Positions 44,419 to 57,010 of a stretch of 64,000 nt of DNA are shown piece by piece. Source of the stretch: Scomber scombrus (lineage: Eukaryota > Chordata > Actinopteri > Scombriformes > Scombridae); assembly GCF_963691925.1 (NCBI RefSeq), contig NC_084976.1, forward strand, positions 26,200,259 through 26,264,258, in the 5' to 3' direction. Numbering within the stretch: position 1 is the stretch's first letter; the number at the start of each line of letters is the position of its first letter. The position numbers and the translations under genes are program-made. A model generated the notes under the pieces. It ran no database searches. It saw only the letters and a list, made by a program, of their open reading frames with translations, and was not told the origin of the DNA.

Positions 44419-44619
44419 GATCGATACCACTCTCATGTTATTATGCTAAATACGAATAGGTCGGCTATTGGCTTAACTTAACATGCTCGCATAGTAATGC
44501 AAAGCTAAGATAACCACCTCCTGGCTTCATATTCTGTGTGCAGATATGAAATCTTATCATCTAACTCTCGGCAAGAAAGCAAGTAAGCCTACTTACCAAA
44601 ATGTTGGACTTTTCCTTAA
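44419..44619. mobile_element. Family B element, internally deleted copy
   Basis: GATCGATACCACTCTCATG on the left and ATCATCTAACTCTCGGCAAG with CAAAATGTTGGACTTTTCCTTAA on the right correspond to parts of the element at 19387-19788. The left terminal repeat is missing and the middle is shortened. Confidence 0.65.
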
Positions 44620-47195
44620 GGTGGCTCCTGCATTATTACCTAATGTAAGGTAATTTATGTCAAAAGCTTGCTTAAATCTTTATATTTTTAGTTGGTATTA
44701 TGTAAACTAAGCACATCCTAATACATTTTCTGGAAACTCATTTAAGCAAAATGGCTCAAGTGACTCACAGTAGCCTCAAATTTAGGCTTTGTTGTCAGCC
44801 TCATTTAAAAAGACAGAAGAGATGAGGAAACAAACAATGAGACGAATAAAACTTTATTTGCTGATTGTTTCAGGGAGGTTCTATTAAAAATAAAGAAATA
44901 ACCATCAAACACTTTGCAGATTGTCACGTAGAAACAAGCAGCTAGAGTTTTCCATCTGTTTCCTCCTCCCGAATTTCTCCATTTCATTCATTCATTAAAT
45001 CCAACTTAGACATCAACACGATGGCTCTGTGTTGTGGTTTCAATGTGTTTCAAATGCCGACATCATTTTTTAATGTATCACAGGGTTGCAATTTGCCTAA
45101 TCTTCATGTTTTTTTTAAGAAGTTGTGGAAAGGAAAACAGGAACACACTTCAAAACTACTGACATTAAGTAATGGTGGCCTAATACATCCAGAGATATTA
45201 AAGAAAGAGCTATCATGGTATAAATAGTAGGACATCTTTTATTGTCTCATAGTATGCAGGATATCATCATAGTGCCCAACCGTAATTCCAACTTTAGAGA
45301 ATTGATCGTCTCAAAGTTTTGGTTGTACATGATGCAGATGTTTCGTAAGAATAGTAAAGCAACATCTCTAATGATAAAGTGTTAAAAGACAAAAAAAAAA
45401 AAGAAAAAATGAGAGCTGAGGTTGATGAAGTGAGCAGGTGAAGGAGGAAAGTGTTTTATATGTGGCTACTAAGGATAGAAAGGTTTTAAAGGTCCAGCTG
45501 GATTGGTAAAACAACACTGCTTTTGTGGCCTCCAGGCTAAAACCACATATTGATCAGGTCTGGATCGGGCCTGAATTTTCACCTCTAATCGGTGTCTGGT
45601 CAGTGAAAAACTATCCATCTAGAACAGTGTGTTTGGTAGGTTTGGATTCGGCCCTGATGGCCATCGATCAACACGGCGCCGGACTGCTGCAGGAAGTTAA
45701 ATCATAGGAGAGGAATGTGAGTGAAATCAGCTGAGAAATTAAACTGAATGTGCACATGTGTGCACCATTCTGCCTTCATCATTTTCAAACCCATTATAGG
45801 ACCCGACTTTCAAGCATTTCTGAATGTTTATATATTTTCCTCCACTGCTAATATAAGGCAGCAGCTAGTGCACATTGCAGTTTATCATTTCCATCGCATA
45901 CATTCACAGCATGAGACAAGGGACACGACAGAGTACATATTTATCAGCCTCCTATTTACAATCTCTGATAAAACTGTGTTGCTTTAGAGTCGGCTACCTG
46001 CAGCTTTCATCGCCTCACTCAGCCTGCCGAGTAAATAATGCGAGTAGAGACACAGACACCTGCCTCAAACCACCGCCGTGCAGATTAATAACAAACGTTC
46101 CCTCCTCCTCTCCTCCATTTGCTTTAGTGCTTTTTTCCTCACATTGCTGCAATCAGACATGTACTTTCTATCCCTCTCTTTGTTTTCTCTCTCTCTTTCC
46201 CTCTCTCTCTCTAGACACACACACACAACAGGCATGCTCACATACAAACACAAAGAAACACACACACACTACAGTAATAAGTAAAAGCCCCGGGGTATGA
46301 TCACAAAAGGGGGAGAGAGAAAGAGGGGTATAATATGAGTCTTTCTGGGACTTATCAGCATTTTGCAGAGACACAGACACAGGAGGAAAAGAGCATTCAT
46401 ATCCCAGCACAATGGATAGTGTAGGTCTGCATGCACAAATATGAGAATCAACAATATCTAGTGACTAAAGAAGCTAATTGTAGCTGAAAAGTGTGTCATT
46501 GAGCTTGTTGTACTCTCTACTCTCTACTAACCACTGAATGGCCATACATGGTTTTAGGTCCAAATTGAACTTTTGTCTTCATAAATCATACCGTAGTCCA
46601 TCTGTGGAAAGTGATTCATGCAGACTACAGATGGTAAGTAACAAGCTTTTGCTGGCGTCTTAATATAGACAAATATTACCTACCAAATGAAAATGAATTC
46701 TCCATTTTCTATCACTTCAATAGCTCATCAGATGAATCAAAATAGAAACAGCAGAGTGAATATGACATAGGAGGAGACTATGGGGAGGATTGCAGAAAAT
46801 GGGAAAGGAGATGGACAAAAAGTACAGACATTAAAAAGAATAAAAGATAATCTAAGCAAAGGCCAGCATGGACCAATCGAGGGAGAAAACAAGCAAAGTA
46901 ACAGAAAGCAATAACAATAGAAAGGATCAAGGGACGAAACAATAATTTCGTCCCAAACAGGCAAGACGGACTTCTCGGTTCGTTTGAGTTTCTCGCTCCG
47001 TCTCTGCGGATCTTCTGTAATGGCCATGCTCAGAAAAGCAAGGCATTGCACAGACTCTAACTCATTTTCTCCAGCTCCCAGGACACATTTTAGGGGTAAA
47101 ATGGATTGAAACTCGGGCACAGAAAGCTTTTCTGAGACACAGAAGCGTTTGAGCACAGAACATCATGTTCCTGCACTGTGGCGGCTGAAGAACTC
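44620..47195. other. Non-coding stretch, nothing recognised
   Basis: Low-complexity patches include A12 near 45391 and mixed CT/CA around 46186-46270. CCATCTGT (46598-46605) and ACAGATGG (46627-46634) form a small hairpin before a GTAAGT. No gene supported. Confidence 0.4.
46186..46270. repeat. (CT)n then (AC)n low-complexity patch
   Basis: CT-rich sequence to about 46213, then two AC tracts separated by an ATGCTCACATACAAA spacer. Confidence 0.8.
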
Positions 47196-47225
47196 GGGGT
47201 TGGGGGGGGGGGGTGGGGGGGTGGG
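47196..47225 (+). repeat. G-tract, quadruplex-capable
   Basis: GGGGTTG12TG7TGGG-like composition: four or more G runs of at least three within 30 bp, matching the usual G-quadruplex pattern on the plus strand. Confidence 0.9.
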
Positions 47226-47839
47226 TTGACAAGCAAGAGACTGATTTTAGTTGTGATTCTTGTATGAAGATGTCTATAATAATTTAAATCACATTAAGTA
47301 TACTGAAGCTGTTTCCTGGAACATTTTCCTTGTCTGATAAGTTTTAATCCAAGGTCTTTACTCTGCCGTGCCTACGTACATCTTTTCATGCCTGGGTTGC
47401 TCTCCTGGGAATGCAGCTGTTTTAACAAAAAACTTTTTATATTCAATATTTATGCATCTTTTCTGCCATAATACTGCACCAGAAGTTACTTACGTGCTTC
47501 AAGTGTTTTTTTTTATTGATGGAGTGTTTCTTTGCTGTTGAACTGCTGAAACAACAGCGATGTCACAGTGAGACAACTCCAACAACTGCAACCCCCCGAG
47601 GGAATGAGTGGGTTTAAGTAACACAGGAGGATCTTTCCAAGCTTTTAGTTAAGCACATTTTTGATGGTTTCATGAGCTCTTGGTCTGTTAAAAATGAAAC
47701 TAAAATATTTGATTTAATGAATATATTTGCTGAATTGAAATACAAAATGTAGGGTTAAAAGGTTAAAAGCAACATCCTTTTATCCATTGTTAAAAATGAG
47801 ACTAAAGTTGCTATTTTAAGGACTAAACCCCAAAATCGC
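47226..47839. other. Non-coding stretch, nothing recognised
   Basis: Unique-looking AT-rich sequence with a short GGTTAAAAGGTTAAAA tandem near 47753. Confidence 0.4.
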
Positions 47840-48261
47840 TTAAAGCTGCACTAGTCTACTAGATACTAAAAATGGATCAAATCACTTCATGTAATATAAA
47901 GCTATAGTGACAGACCCACACAGAGCATTTTAGCGTCTTTCAGTTCATTATTTTAGGTTTACGGCTCTTAACTTTAATATTTTGATTCTGTTTCAACTAG
48001 CTGATGAACACTGGGGAGCATTTAGCAGCTAAAGTTGTTTAAGGATAAAACACAGTTGAAAAGAAAATACTTTACCTAAATTTGCCAGATTGCCAGAAAC
48101 TTTGCTCCAAATAAATGCTAATGTTGCGTCTTGTGTCTGCTGGATGTGTGAATAACACTTTAAACATATCAACCGTATAAGGAAAAAATATCAATGTTGG
48201 GTTAACGTCATGATTCGCTGCCCTCACGTGGCCAAAAAAATCAATAGACACTAGTTTTAGT
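47840..48261. mobile_element. Non-autonomous element, TTAAAGCTGCACTA type
   Basis: Starts TTAAAGCTGCACTAGTC. Inside are GACCCACACAGAGCATTTTAGC, GCATTTAGCAGCTAAAG, GAAACTTTGCTCCAAATAAATGC and TGGATGTGTGAATAACACTTT, in the order I recall from a common teleost repeat. The right end near CACTAGTTTTAGTA is a weak inverted match to the left. A degraded CTCF-like string (CTGCCCTCACGTGGCC) sits close to the right end. Confidence 0.65.
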
Positions 48262-50524
48262 ACATTTTTTTTTACCATTTGGCTGTTTTATTCATTAAAG
48301 GTTTGCCCATGTTTCCAGTTAATTGTTAAAGCACCACAAAAAGTAGGAAGAAAAGTCATATATGGTCGTAAAGTGGTTATGAACCGACTTAATGTCTCTG
48401 TTTTCTGTAATTAATACCCTTTACCGTTTCCTAATGTGTCATACCTCTAATGTTGTTTATACTTGAAAGTTTGTGCATGGTCTGTGATGTTTGTCTTCAT
48501 GTTTTTGTCATCTTATCTTTTGTAGTCTTATCATGGGGTCTAAGTGAGGAAATATCCCTCAATCAAGAGCTCCTCTAGAGTTTAATTTAGCCTCACTTTA
48601 TTGAAAATTGAACCTTTTTAAAAGGTTTACACTTGCTTTAACACCAATAGGTAATAAGGTTCCATCTTGACATGCTCATGACAGCAGTTTACTATATGCT
48701 CTCTGTCTGTGCCATGACTTTTTTACACTCAAGACACATCCTGTGTTGAAAAATGTCAGTTCTTTCACTCAAATGTTTTTGAGTCACAAGTCAAGAAAAA
48801 GCTTCGCTCTCCAATGTCTTTCTTGGCTTAACTATCCCAATGATGGATTGGGATCTCTATGGTAACGTGTCTCTTTAAAAACCAGCATGTAATCACTGCT
48901 CAAACATTTCATAACTGGCCTTTATGGAATTTATTTATTTTTCTTTGTACACTGCCTGATACCAGACAGAATCATGAGCCTGAAGATTTCCGTCTTCATG
49001 AATCCGTCAACTTGACTTAGTGGAGTGAGATGATTCAAAGGTCTGGACCTAGGCAACTTTTTCCTTCCTCTGAGCCTTTGCCCATGATGCCCCTGAAAAT
49101 ACTACACCTGTTTACCTGCCTTCCATGTACAAACAAAAACTAGATCGAGATGACCAGAGTCTGTCGCTGCACTCAGGAATCAGATGGCACTTATTAAAAA
49201 CTTGTTCCAAACAACCTTTGTCACCTCATCTCTCAGCACCATTCCAGTCCCCAGAGTCCATCTGCGGTTGTGTAATAGCTGTTATCTGAGGGGCCACGAG
49301 GTGATATGATTGGTGTTCCTGAGGATGTGGGTTAAACAGTGAGGAGACGGACTAATCCTGAGGATCCAGCGCCATGTTCATAATCGACTACAGGATCACC
49401 TTTAGCTGCTTTGTTCCCGTGTTGATATTTCAAACTCCTGATTGAATTGTTCACCAGCTAAACCGCTTTTGCCTCTGATTATTCAGTAAGCTCACCCCAC
49501 TTGCAGTCATGTGGACTTGATATTGTGTAGCGTGATAGAACAGCAGAGCCCGGCTCACATATGATTGCTAATTCATTTGGAGTGGATCGATAGCTTAGCA
49601 CATAAGTGTTTCTGTCACACCAATAACATGGCCTTTAGCTTGCAGCTTTGGAGTGCTTCAGATGGATTGTCTGAGTGAGCTGGACATTTCTGTGGAGCAG
49701 ATCACATTATTTTTACATTTATTTCAAATACAATAATCTCTGATGTGGTAAATCTCCTTTTTGTCCTACTCCAGGTTTGTGTTTCAAAAAATGATACTGC
49801 AGACGTAGGTGATCAATAATCCTGTGTAGGCTTTTATAAAAGGGCATTAATGCTTTTTTATCACATGAATGACACAATTTGTTGTGCTGTGCTAAAAATA
49901 TATGCAGTCATGGCAGTATGTGCTGCTTTGGTGTTGAAAACAGGCACCAGGCGTATTATACTGAATGTCGTCATTGAAAATACAAAGATTAAACTGAACC
50001 TATCAATTTCTCACGCAGGATTTAAAACTTTTATATAAGCAAGCTCAGGCAGTGTGATTAGATCCATTCTATTTTTGAAAGGGACTCATAAAACATCTTT
50101 TGAATTGCTTTCTCTGCTCTGCTTTCAGTTTGATTTCCCTCTTCACTCACACATTTTATTCTGCTGCCAGGTTAGCTTTCTCGGTTGCTTATTTTAGAAT
50201 GGGGGTAATTTTGGACAGACTGAATCCATTTCCTTCAAATGTTTATAATATATAACAATTAAAGCTGATAATATATAAATGGTTAATGTATCTTGTTTGA
50301 TCTATCTAGTTTCACTCTTTGTCGCTCAGGTTGTTGTTCACATTGTCCATTCACAGTTATGTATCAGATTTCAGCTTGGATTTCGTGTTCATATGTACTG
50401 AAGTTGACATTTTTTATTATGAACGAGAAAAATAAGTGAAATCCTGCTATTGTTATTCATGTGTCCTCCAGAGTGGAGGAAGTCTGTTGAAGTCCAGGGG
50501 GCAGCAGAGGGGATTCCTCGGGAA

Positions 50525-50551
50525 TGTGTGTGTGTATATATATATATATAT
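50525..50551. repeat. (GT)n(TA)n microsatellite
   Basis: Short GT run passing into an alternating TA run that ends at ATCGATG. Confidence 0.9.
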
Positions 50552-52541
50552 CGATGACCTAACTTCAACTTGATTCTGCCTGCAGTATGCATTGTGTCCA
50601 CCTGGTGACACTCAAATTAATTTCCGCCTGGTGGGTTTTTTTTTTTTTTGGTGCTCTTCTGCTAGTGCAGTGAGCTCTGTGTCACACGTCCCCTTCTGAA
50701 TATGACTGATTATATAAGACCTGAAAATGTGCTTATCATATCCCCTTGAATCAGACAAGTTTTAGCATGTTTTAGACAAAGCTGCACATTTATTCATAGC
50801 TATCAAACTAACTTCAGCCTATGTGTAACACCCACCCCTCCTCCAGATATGACTGATTGAGCCATTTCTTTACCTATAAAAAATCTGGATTTTTCTTTTT
50901 TCTCCCAGCATTGTAATGTGCTCCTCTCATTTTTTACTTTGAAGTAGATGTACAATGCTATCGATCCTTCATTGTCACCTGCTCGGCTAAATCAGACAGA
51001 TTCTTAAGCGTCTCTTTTTGTGGTCATTGCGGTTATTATATGACTCCTCCACAGTGAAGCCAGCAGCAGCTTTTGCCTCCAGCTGTGTGTGTTGCCATAT
51101 ATATGTATACAATTATAATGTAAATATGCTAAAACATGGTAATACCAGTTACTATCACGGTAAGATTTATGCTGGTATTATCATCAATGCTATGATACTA
51201 GAAAACCCCTTCTGTATATGGCAAATGATTAGGCAATGCCTCCCTCGTTTAAGACCTATACAAGACGTGATTTTGACCTTAATCTGTAATAACACATTCA
51301 CTGAATAATTATCTGTTTCTATAGTCGGGTGTCAGTGGGCCAGACATCACTGTGCGTGCTTGAAAACTCCAAAGAGAACTATTGATGTGTTAATATAGTC
51401 ACGATCCGCTCAAAAGCTTAGGCTCCCATTGTTTTTAATTGAAGATGATATTTTGGGGATTTACTGGATGTGGGTGTAGGCGGGGAGTTGTATTGCTCTA
51501 TGTGTGAATGTGGCAGAGGATAAGGAAGTGGAGGGTTTTATTGTGTGAGCATTGGAATTGGCTCTTTTCTGAGTTGGGACTTCATTAAAGTGAGAGAATG
51601 GGGCTGTCAAACAGTTCTTTCAAGGTGAATGATGTCTCCCCGCTACCTCAAAGGCAAAAGAAAAGGAATATATAACTTTCCTCAACCTGTGCTCATAGCT
51701 CAGCAAAAATGCATCTCGCATTTTAAATTGCTGGTGTCTGAAAGTGATAATAAATTAAAGAACTGTTCCTCCGAGAGGTTATTTTGCTTATCTGTACATG
51801 TGGCGTCTGCAGGCTCGGTTATTAAATTAGAATTTAGGAGGTCTGTTGGTTTCCATGCACGCTAATGGAAGGCAGAGCTCTGCCGTTTTATCCATTAAGT
51901 GCTTCTTTTATGATTTATGATTTGTATGAGGACATTAAGGCATTGTTGGCGGTTTGTTGTTTCTGTGCAGAAAACACACAGCAAACGATTTTATTAGCAA
52001 AATAATGAAATGCAGCAATACACGATCTCATTTCTCATTAATTTTATCTCATAGGCCTTAATCATAGTAATCAAATTTGGCAACAACACAAACTTTGTAT
52101 GCAAATTGAGTCTTTATCAGCAGAAATGTGATAAATGAATTGGTTTAATTTCTATTTTCTGTGGAAATGCCAACATGAGGGGAAAACCTGCAAAAGTAAT
52201 TCCACACATGATGACATTTGGTATCCCAATTTTTATTTTTTAAATCCCAAGAAGTCATAAATTTAAGATGAAAGCATTGGTGAGGCTGATATACTCGTGA
52301 CATATTTGAGTTCAAAGGCTTTCCTCAGTTTTTGAAGAATCAGGAAGGTGTTTCAAAGCTCCCAGCCTGTATAGGATGGGTTCAGTAGAATTACAAACAT
52401 GTTCTGAGGCTCTGCCAATGTGATAATCCATTAGTGAATGTGTTGTGTGAACGTTTCTTTGTTTGTTAGTAAGGCACACTATCACACGTGTTGCTTTTTA
52501 ACAATCTGGTGCCACTCCTGTCAGGCAGTGTGCACTGTAGC

Positions 52542-52560
52542 AATTAATTAATTAATTAAT
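52542..52560. repeat. (AATT)n microsatellite
   Basis: Between four and five AATT units, self-complementary. Confidence 0.9.
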
Positions 52561-53240
52561 ATGTGCTCCATATACATACACGTTTGCTGCAAGAAAGCTT
52601 AAAAACCAATAACAGAACAATAAAGAAATAAGCTGATAGGAAATTAAAAAGTGTGAATACCATACTTATATGAAAAAGCAGTCAAGTGTCATGATAAAAG
52701 GAAGTGTCAGGATCTCAGGGAAGCCGGAGGCAGTTTGTGGGATGTTTGAATGAAGCACATTTATTGCAGGTGGAATTAATGAAAATTAGAATCTGCTGGA
52801 CCTAATCTTAAAAAAAAGATGTTTTGCCAGAGGGGAGGATGTCATATTTCTTAAACAGAGGATGGTCCAGATTTCCTATGATTAATTTTTCTTACTGTGT
52901 GATTTGCAGTCTAAAAATGGTCGAACAAGTAAGGCTGCTGCTCAGTAGGGATTTTTCCGTTCTGTACAATTACATTTTAATACCAACAAATCAGTGAGGT
53001 GTTCTGGGCTGATTTTGGTGCTCTCTCTCAGCAACATAGCGGTTAAACTACTCAAATGTCCAAGGAGTTTACTGGCCTAATGTAATGTCATGATGTCTGC
53101 TCCACACACGAAAACATAAATAAATACCTGACATGCCTCAAAACTGTGTAACTCACTAATATCAGTTATGTTTAGTAGTTGTAGTGAGTAGTAGGAGTAG
53201 TAGCAGCCTAACACACTCAATGCTGCATTTGTAGCAAAAC

Positions 53241-53615
53241 CATTCACTGGATATAAATATGGGCATCATGTCAGCTCTCCAAAAGTGAAGCCAAAACATA
53301 TTGATCGCCCCCTAGTGGCTGGCTGCAGTATAATATGTCATTTATGGGCCAAACTAAAAAGCAAAAGTACACATAAAATAATTTTTCCCCCCAAAGATGG
53401 TTTCTGTCATTTTAGGTTGTCCTTATCAAGCTGATGCTTGTCCAAATGCTCATTTTTCTGCTAAGTTTATTTTTAATTAGTTACTGCACGGACCCTGGCT
53501 CCAAATTATGTCACACAAGTAATATGGCAGCTCCCAGAAAGGAAATGTTTTGGCTTCACTTTTGCATAGTTGCAGGAAGTGGAGACGCATTGTCCATCTT
53601 TATATAAAGTCAATG
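53241..53615. mobile_element. TIR element with CTCF-like motif
   Basis: The left end CATTCACTGGATATAAATATGGG matches the complement of the right end (CCATCTTTATATAAAGTCAATG). AAAGTGAAGCCAAAACAT (near 53282) and its complement ATGTTTTGGCTTCACTTTT (near 53548) form a second inner inverted pair. GCAAAAC-like sequence lies on both flanks, a possible target duplication. I recall the inner blocks from a common percomorph element. No coding frame. Confidence 0.75.
53305..53318 (-). promoter_or_regulatory. CTCF-like motif in the TIR element
   Basis: On the minus strand CCACTAGGGGGCGA matches the CTCF core at 13 of 14 positions (last base A). Confidence 0.45.
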
Positions 53616-56145
53616 TGCAAAAACACACAGTTGTCATTTATACACTGTGAAGTTTGGTTGGGTTTTCAGGATACAGACTGAAGGTGAAATTAATCTGAAC
53701 ATGACAGCAGGCAAGTGACATTAAGAAAATAAGTCTCACTTAATCAGAAATGAAGTTCTTTTTCAAAAATCCAGCTCTCCTGAGCGTACCTTGATAAATC
53801 TATTAATGGCGCTCCTTTTTTTTCTCTCCCTGGTGCATTTGAGCAAGACCTGATCCACTTGTACGTTTTTCCTTCTGAAAATAACTTCTGGTAAAACCCC
53901 TATGTGTGCGGCAAGGCCTGTGGCATTGTTTGAAGTTTTCTACAGTACCACGCTGCTACTGGGGGACACTGTGGATTAATTTCTGATAAGCACGTTAGAC
54001 TCACCATCAGGATCCTCACCAGACAGTGTAGTTCACAGAGTGGAATCCTGTCCCGAGCAGCCCACTCAAATCTTTGCAGACAAATTACTTCCCCTCTGTA
54101 CTCTGTATCCTCCTCTCGCCATCCTTTCCCTGTGCTCCTCTGTCTTCCACCTAACCCTCTAATAATACTGTAAGAGCTTGTGTAATGGCTCGTATTTACT
54201 TTTACTTACCCCTCATTTTACGCGTCATCCTTGCAATGTCATTACAAGCTTGCTTTGAGGAGAGAGCTACTGTTAGCGAGATGAGTGAGAGGGGAGGGCA
54301 GCAGGTTAGTGGGTTTTCTGGAGAAGTTTGGTGTGTGTAAAAGTTCTTTCACAAGACTGTTTGAGTCGAGCCTCAAGAGTTCTCAACTTCTCTTTGGAAA
54401 ATAATGCACTGAATGCTTGAAGGAAAGAGCAGCTTGGCTTAAAATAAGTGTTAATCCAGTATCAGTTAAATTGTCACATTAATTTCATTTGTAGCTGGAA
54501 AAAAATGGGTGAAATTTACACATATTCTGGGTCTTAGTTTTATATTTCATTGTGTTTTTGCCATCCTTTACTTACTTGAATAATTTTGTCGGTCTGTTGT
54601 AAAACAAATGTCTGATTGAGCAGCAGCTACCATAGCTTGGTTTGTACCGTTGTTACTATTGGTAATAAAACATTTTACTTATTAGGTTAATTTCTGAGAT
54701 TTGGAAATGCTGGAAATCGCTACAACAAATTGCTATTGGACTTTGCTGCAGTGGCATTACTGTGGTCCCAGATCTAAGCGGTTATGCGAGTTGAGTGTGG
54801 CGTTATCACAACCAACACTACATTGTCCTGACTCCCCTGTTTTGCCAAAGTGTAGCTACAGCGACTGCCAAGATTGCAGTTCATTGGTAAACCCAACTCC
54901 AACCCAAACATCCCTTCAGAAACCTGTTTATGATCCTGCAAACACAATGCTTTATATGTTTTCAGTGTCTCTCCTACACCTGTAAGATGTGGTTGTTCCA
55001 CCAACATGCTTGTTTCCCAGCTGGCCATCTTTACACCTGCTGGTGGAAAAATATTTAAGCTCATTGTGATACCGTTACCCTCTCTGACTGCTAAAGCTGA
55101 CACCGAGGGACACAAGGTCATTTCAGGCTTCACATAGTACTGTCAGCATAGACTGACAATGAACAGTAAACACATTAAAAATAAAGAGATTTGAAAGACT
55201 GTTGCCTAAAATGTTTTAATAAGATTTTTACTTCCTTGAATACATTTTTAAGCCACAGTTGGGTCTTTTCATAACTCTATTGTCACATCTCCCTTTCTCC
55301 TCATTACTCATCATCAGTGGGCTCTACTGGGGCCATTTATGCATGTTAATACTTCAGGTCTACCTCTCCAACAATTTAAGACCTCAGTCCAGACTATTTA
55401 ATAGGCTCCTTGTGGCGATTTTCTCTCTCTTGGCATGAATCTTTCATGGCGCTTTGCAACTCTCAACCCACCAGTGGGAGACGCTCAGGAGAAGACTTGG
55501 CATAGGCCACATATCTCTCCTAATGATCCGTTTTGGAAAGAGTGGTGAGGACACCTGCCAGAGATAGAGATACAGGAAAATACATATATGCTCATATTGT
55601 GCAAACACCAGGTTGAGTTTACATTGTGAGGACTAAGATTGATTTAAGTTTAATTAGCTGAAAGGTTACACATGTAATTAGACAATATTGTGTCATCCAA
55701 AGCAATAGTTGACACCAAAATAATAAATCAGAACATCAAGTCAGATAAACAACATAAAGGCTTATTTTCTGGGTATGATCTAAAGCAGCTTTTATAGTAA
55801 AATAAATCTGAAGCGTATAGCTCCAATCCAGGTGTCAGCATCAGCTGTAACAGTGATTTGCTCAAATTATGTGTGTTGCAGCTGGGTGTAAGCGTTTTTG
55901 AGTGTACCCAGATTTGCTAAGTCAATTATTGTTAATTACAGACTGGGAAAACGTATTCTGATCAGAAATCTGTTGTGATTTCGGTGCAGTTAGTTTATGT
56001 GTAATTGTGTTTGTCCTCCAATTGATTTAAAAGTGATTTAGTATCAAACAAGCTGCATTTGTTGATGCTAACTGTGATTGTTGCAACACTTTTTTTTGCT
56101 CTCCTTACAGTACAACTCACTAATTAACAATAAAATTGTGTATTT
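53616..56145. other. Non-coding stretch, nothing recognised
   Basis: Open frames near 54701-54985 (plus) and 54774-55133 (minus) overlap each other on opposite strands and lack recognisable domains or splice pairs. Confidence 0.4.
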
Positions 56146-56230
56146 ATGCATCTTGAGATGCATATATACAATGCATATGGGATTGATCCCATACATTCCA
56201 TGCATGAGTGATACATTCCATGCATGAGTG
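56146..56230. repeat. ATGCAT cluster with a 20-bp tandem duplication
   Basis: ATGCATC-TTGA-GATGCAT (56146-56163) is a perfect hairpin. ATGCAT recurs at 56171-56176, 56200-56205 and 56220-56225. The 20-mer ATACATTCCATGCATGAGTG is duplicated exactly at 56191-56210 and 56211-56230. Confidence 0.9.
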
Positions 56231-56904
56231 ATGTGCAGCTCATTCCTGTTTATTCAACTTTAGTCACTGGTGCTGTTGTTTTGAGACTGTAATCGACCAC
56301 AATGATGTGCTGACTCAGGAAAACAAGTCATTGGCCTTCGGAGACCTGCAAGGATTTGTCACCACTCACTATTAATGTAGGTTTAATAGGCAGGAAATGG
56401 CTGCGCTCCAGAGCAGGTCTAGTACTGGAAGGAGAAGGAGAAGATGTGCGAGTTAAGGTGGGAAGTTCAGGGGGAAGCTGATTCTGTGTTTTCTCTGCCA
56501 AAGGTCCCTTCGGTTTCAGGTGATGACACAGCACCTCGTTAACGCAGCGGTGTGTTGGTGCTGCCAGGCGAGGGTGCTGGGGTGATTTATTATCCATGAT
56601 CCACCCATGGCCTCCTCAAATTAAAGGGACGCCTAATGCCAAATATAACTGCATTACAAAACATGCAGGGTGGGAAAGTGTCAGGAGCGCTCTGAGGCAT
56701 GCCTTAAGTATATTTATGAGACTCTTGTTGCTGTGGTATGAAATGACCCATGTTGTTTAGTTAAGCTGTACTGAGGTCAGCATGGTTTACATAATTTTGT
56801 CAGTGTTATGAGAAGAGAAACAGCATTTTACAGTGAGTTTGGGATTTTACTAAATGAAATGTGGAAGCACTCAGCTAGTATGTGAATAGCAAGTATGATG
56901 AAGA
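56231..56904. other. Non-coding stretch, nothing recognised
   Basis: Unique-looking sequence with no repeat family or exon seen. Confidence 0.4.
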
Positions 56905-57010
56905 ATGAAACACCTTCAAATTCAAATAAGCTTTATTGGCATGATTACAAATAAATATACAATATGCAAATGTAAACAAACATCAAATGCAATGTAGTAA
57001 AAGGTTTTTT
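56905..57010. repeat. Retroposon-tail-like fragment
   Basis: TTCAAATTCAAATAAGCTTTATTGGCATGA followed by TTACAAATAAATATACAATATGC resembles a widespread teleost retroposon 3' end. No body is attached. Confidence 0.5.

Larger units (their letters stand above)
48262..53240. other. Longest stretch without a recognised element
   Basis: Nearly 5 kb with no transposon or exon recognised. Simple repeats are short: GT/TA at 50525-50551, T14 at 50636-50649 and AATT units at 52542-52560. The 51600-52110 block is complex, has many TAAT cores and an ATGCAAAT octamer at 52099-52106, and resembles conserved non-coding sequence. That is an impression, not an alignment result. Confidence 0.4.

Noticed and set aside
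46596..46640. Possible exon ending at GATG-GTAAGT
   Set aside because: Donor is good, but the upstream acceptor (CATACCGTAG) lacks a pyrimidine tract, and the segment is a small hairpin.
46737..47156. 139-residue minus-strand open frame
   Set aside because: The N-terminal part has fairly coding-like composition, but the C-terminal half is hydrophobic low-quality sequence. I found no domain or splice pair.
52542..52560. AATT tandem as a possible regulatory AT-hook or homeodomain site
   Set aside because: Simple tetranucleotide repeat, so motif matches are uninformative.
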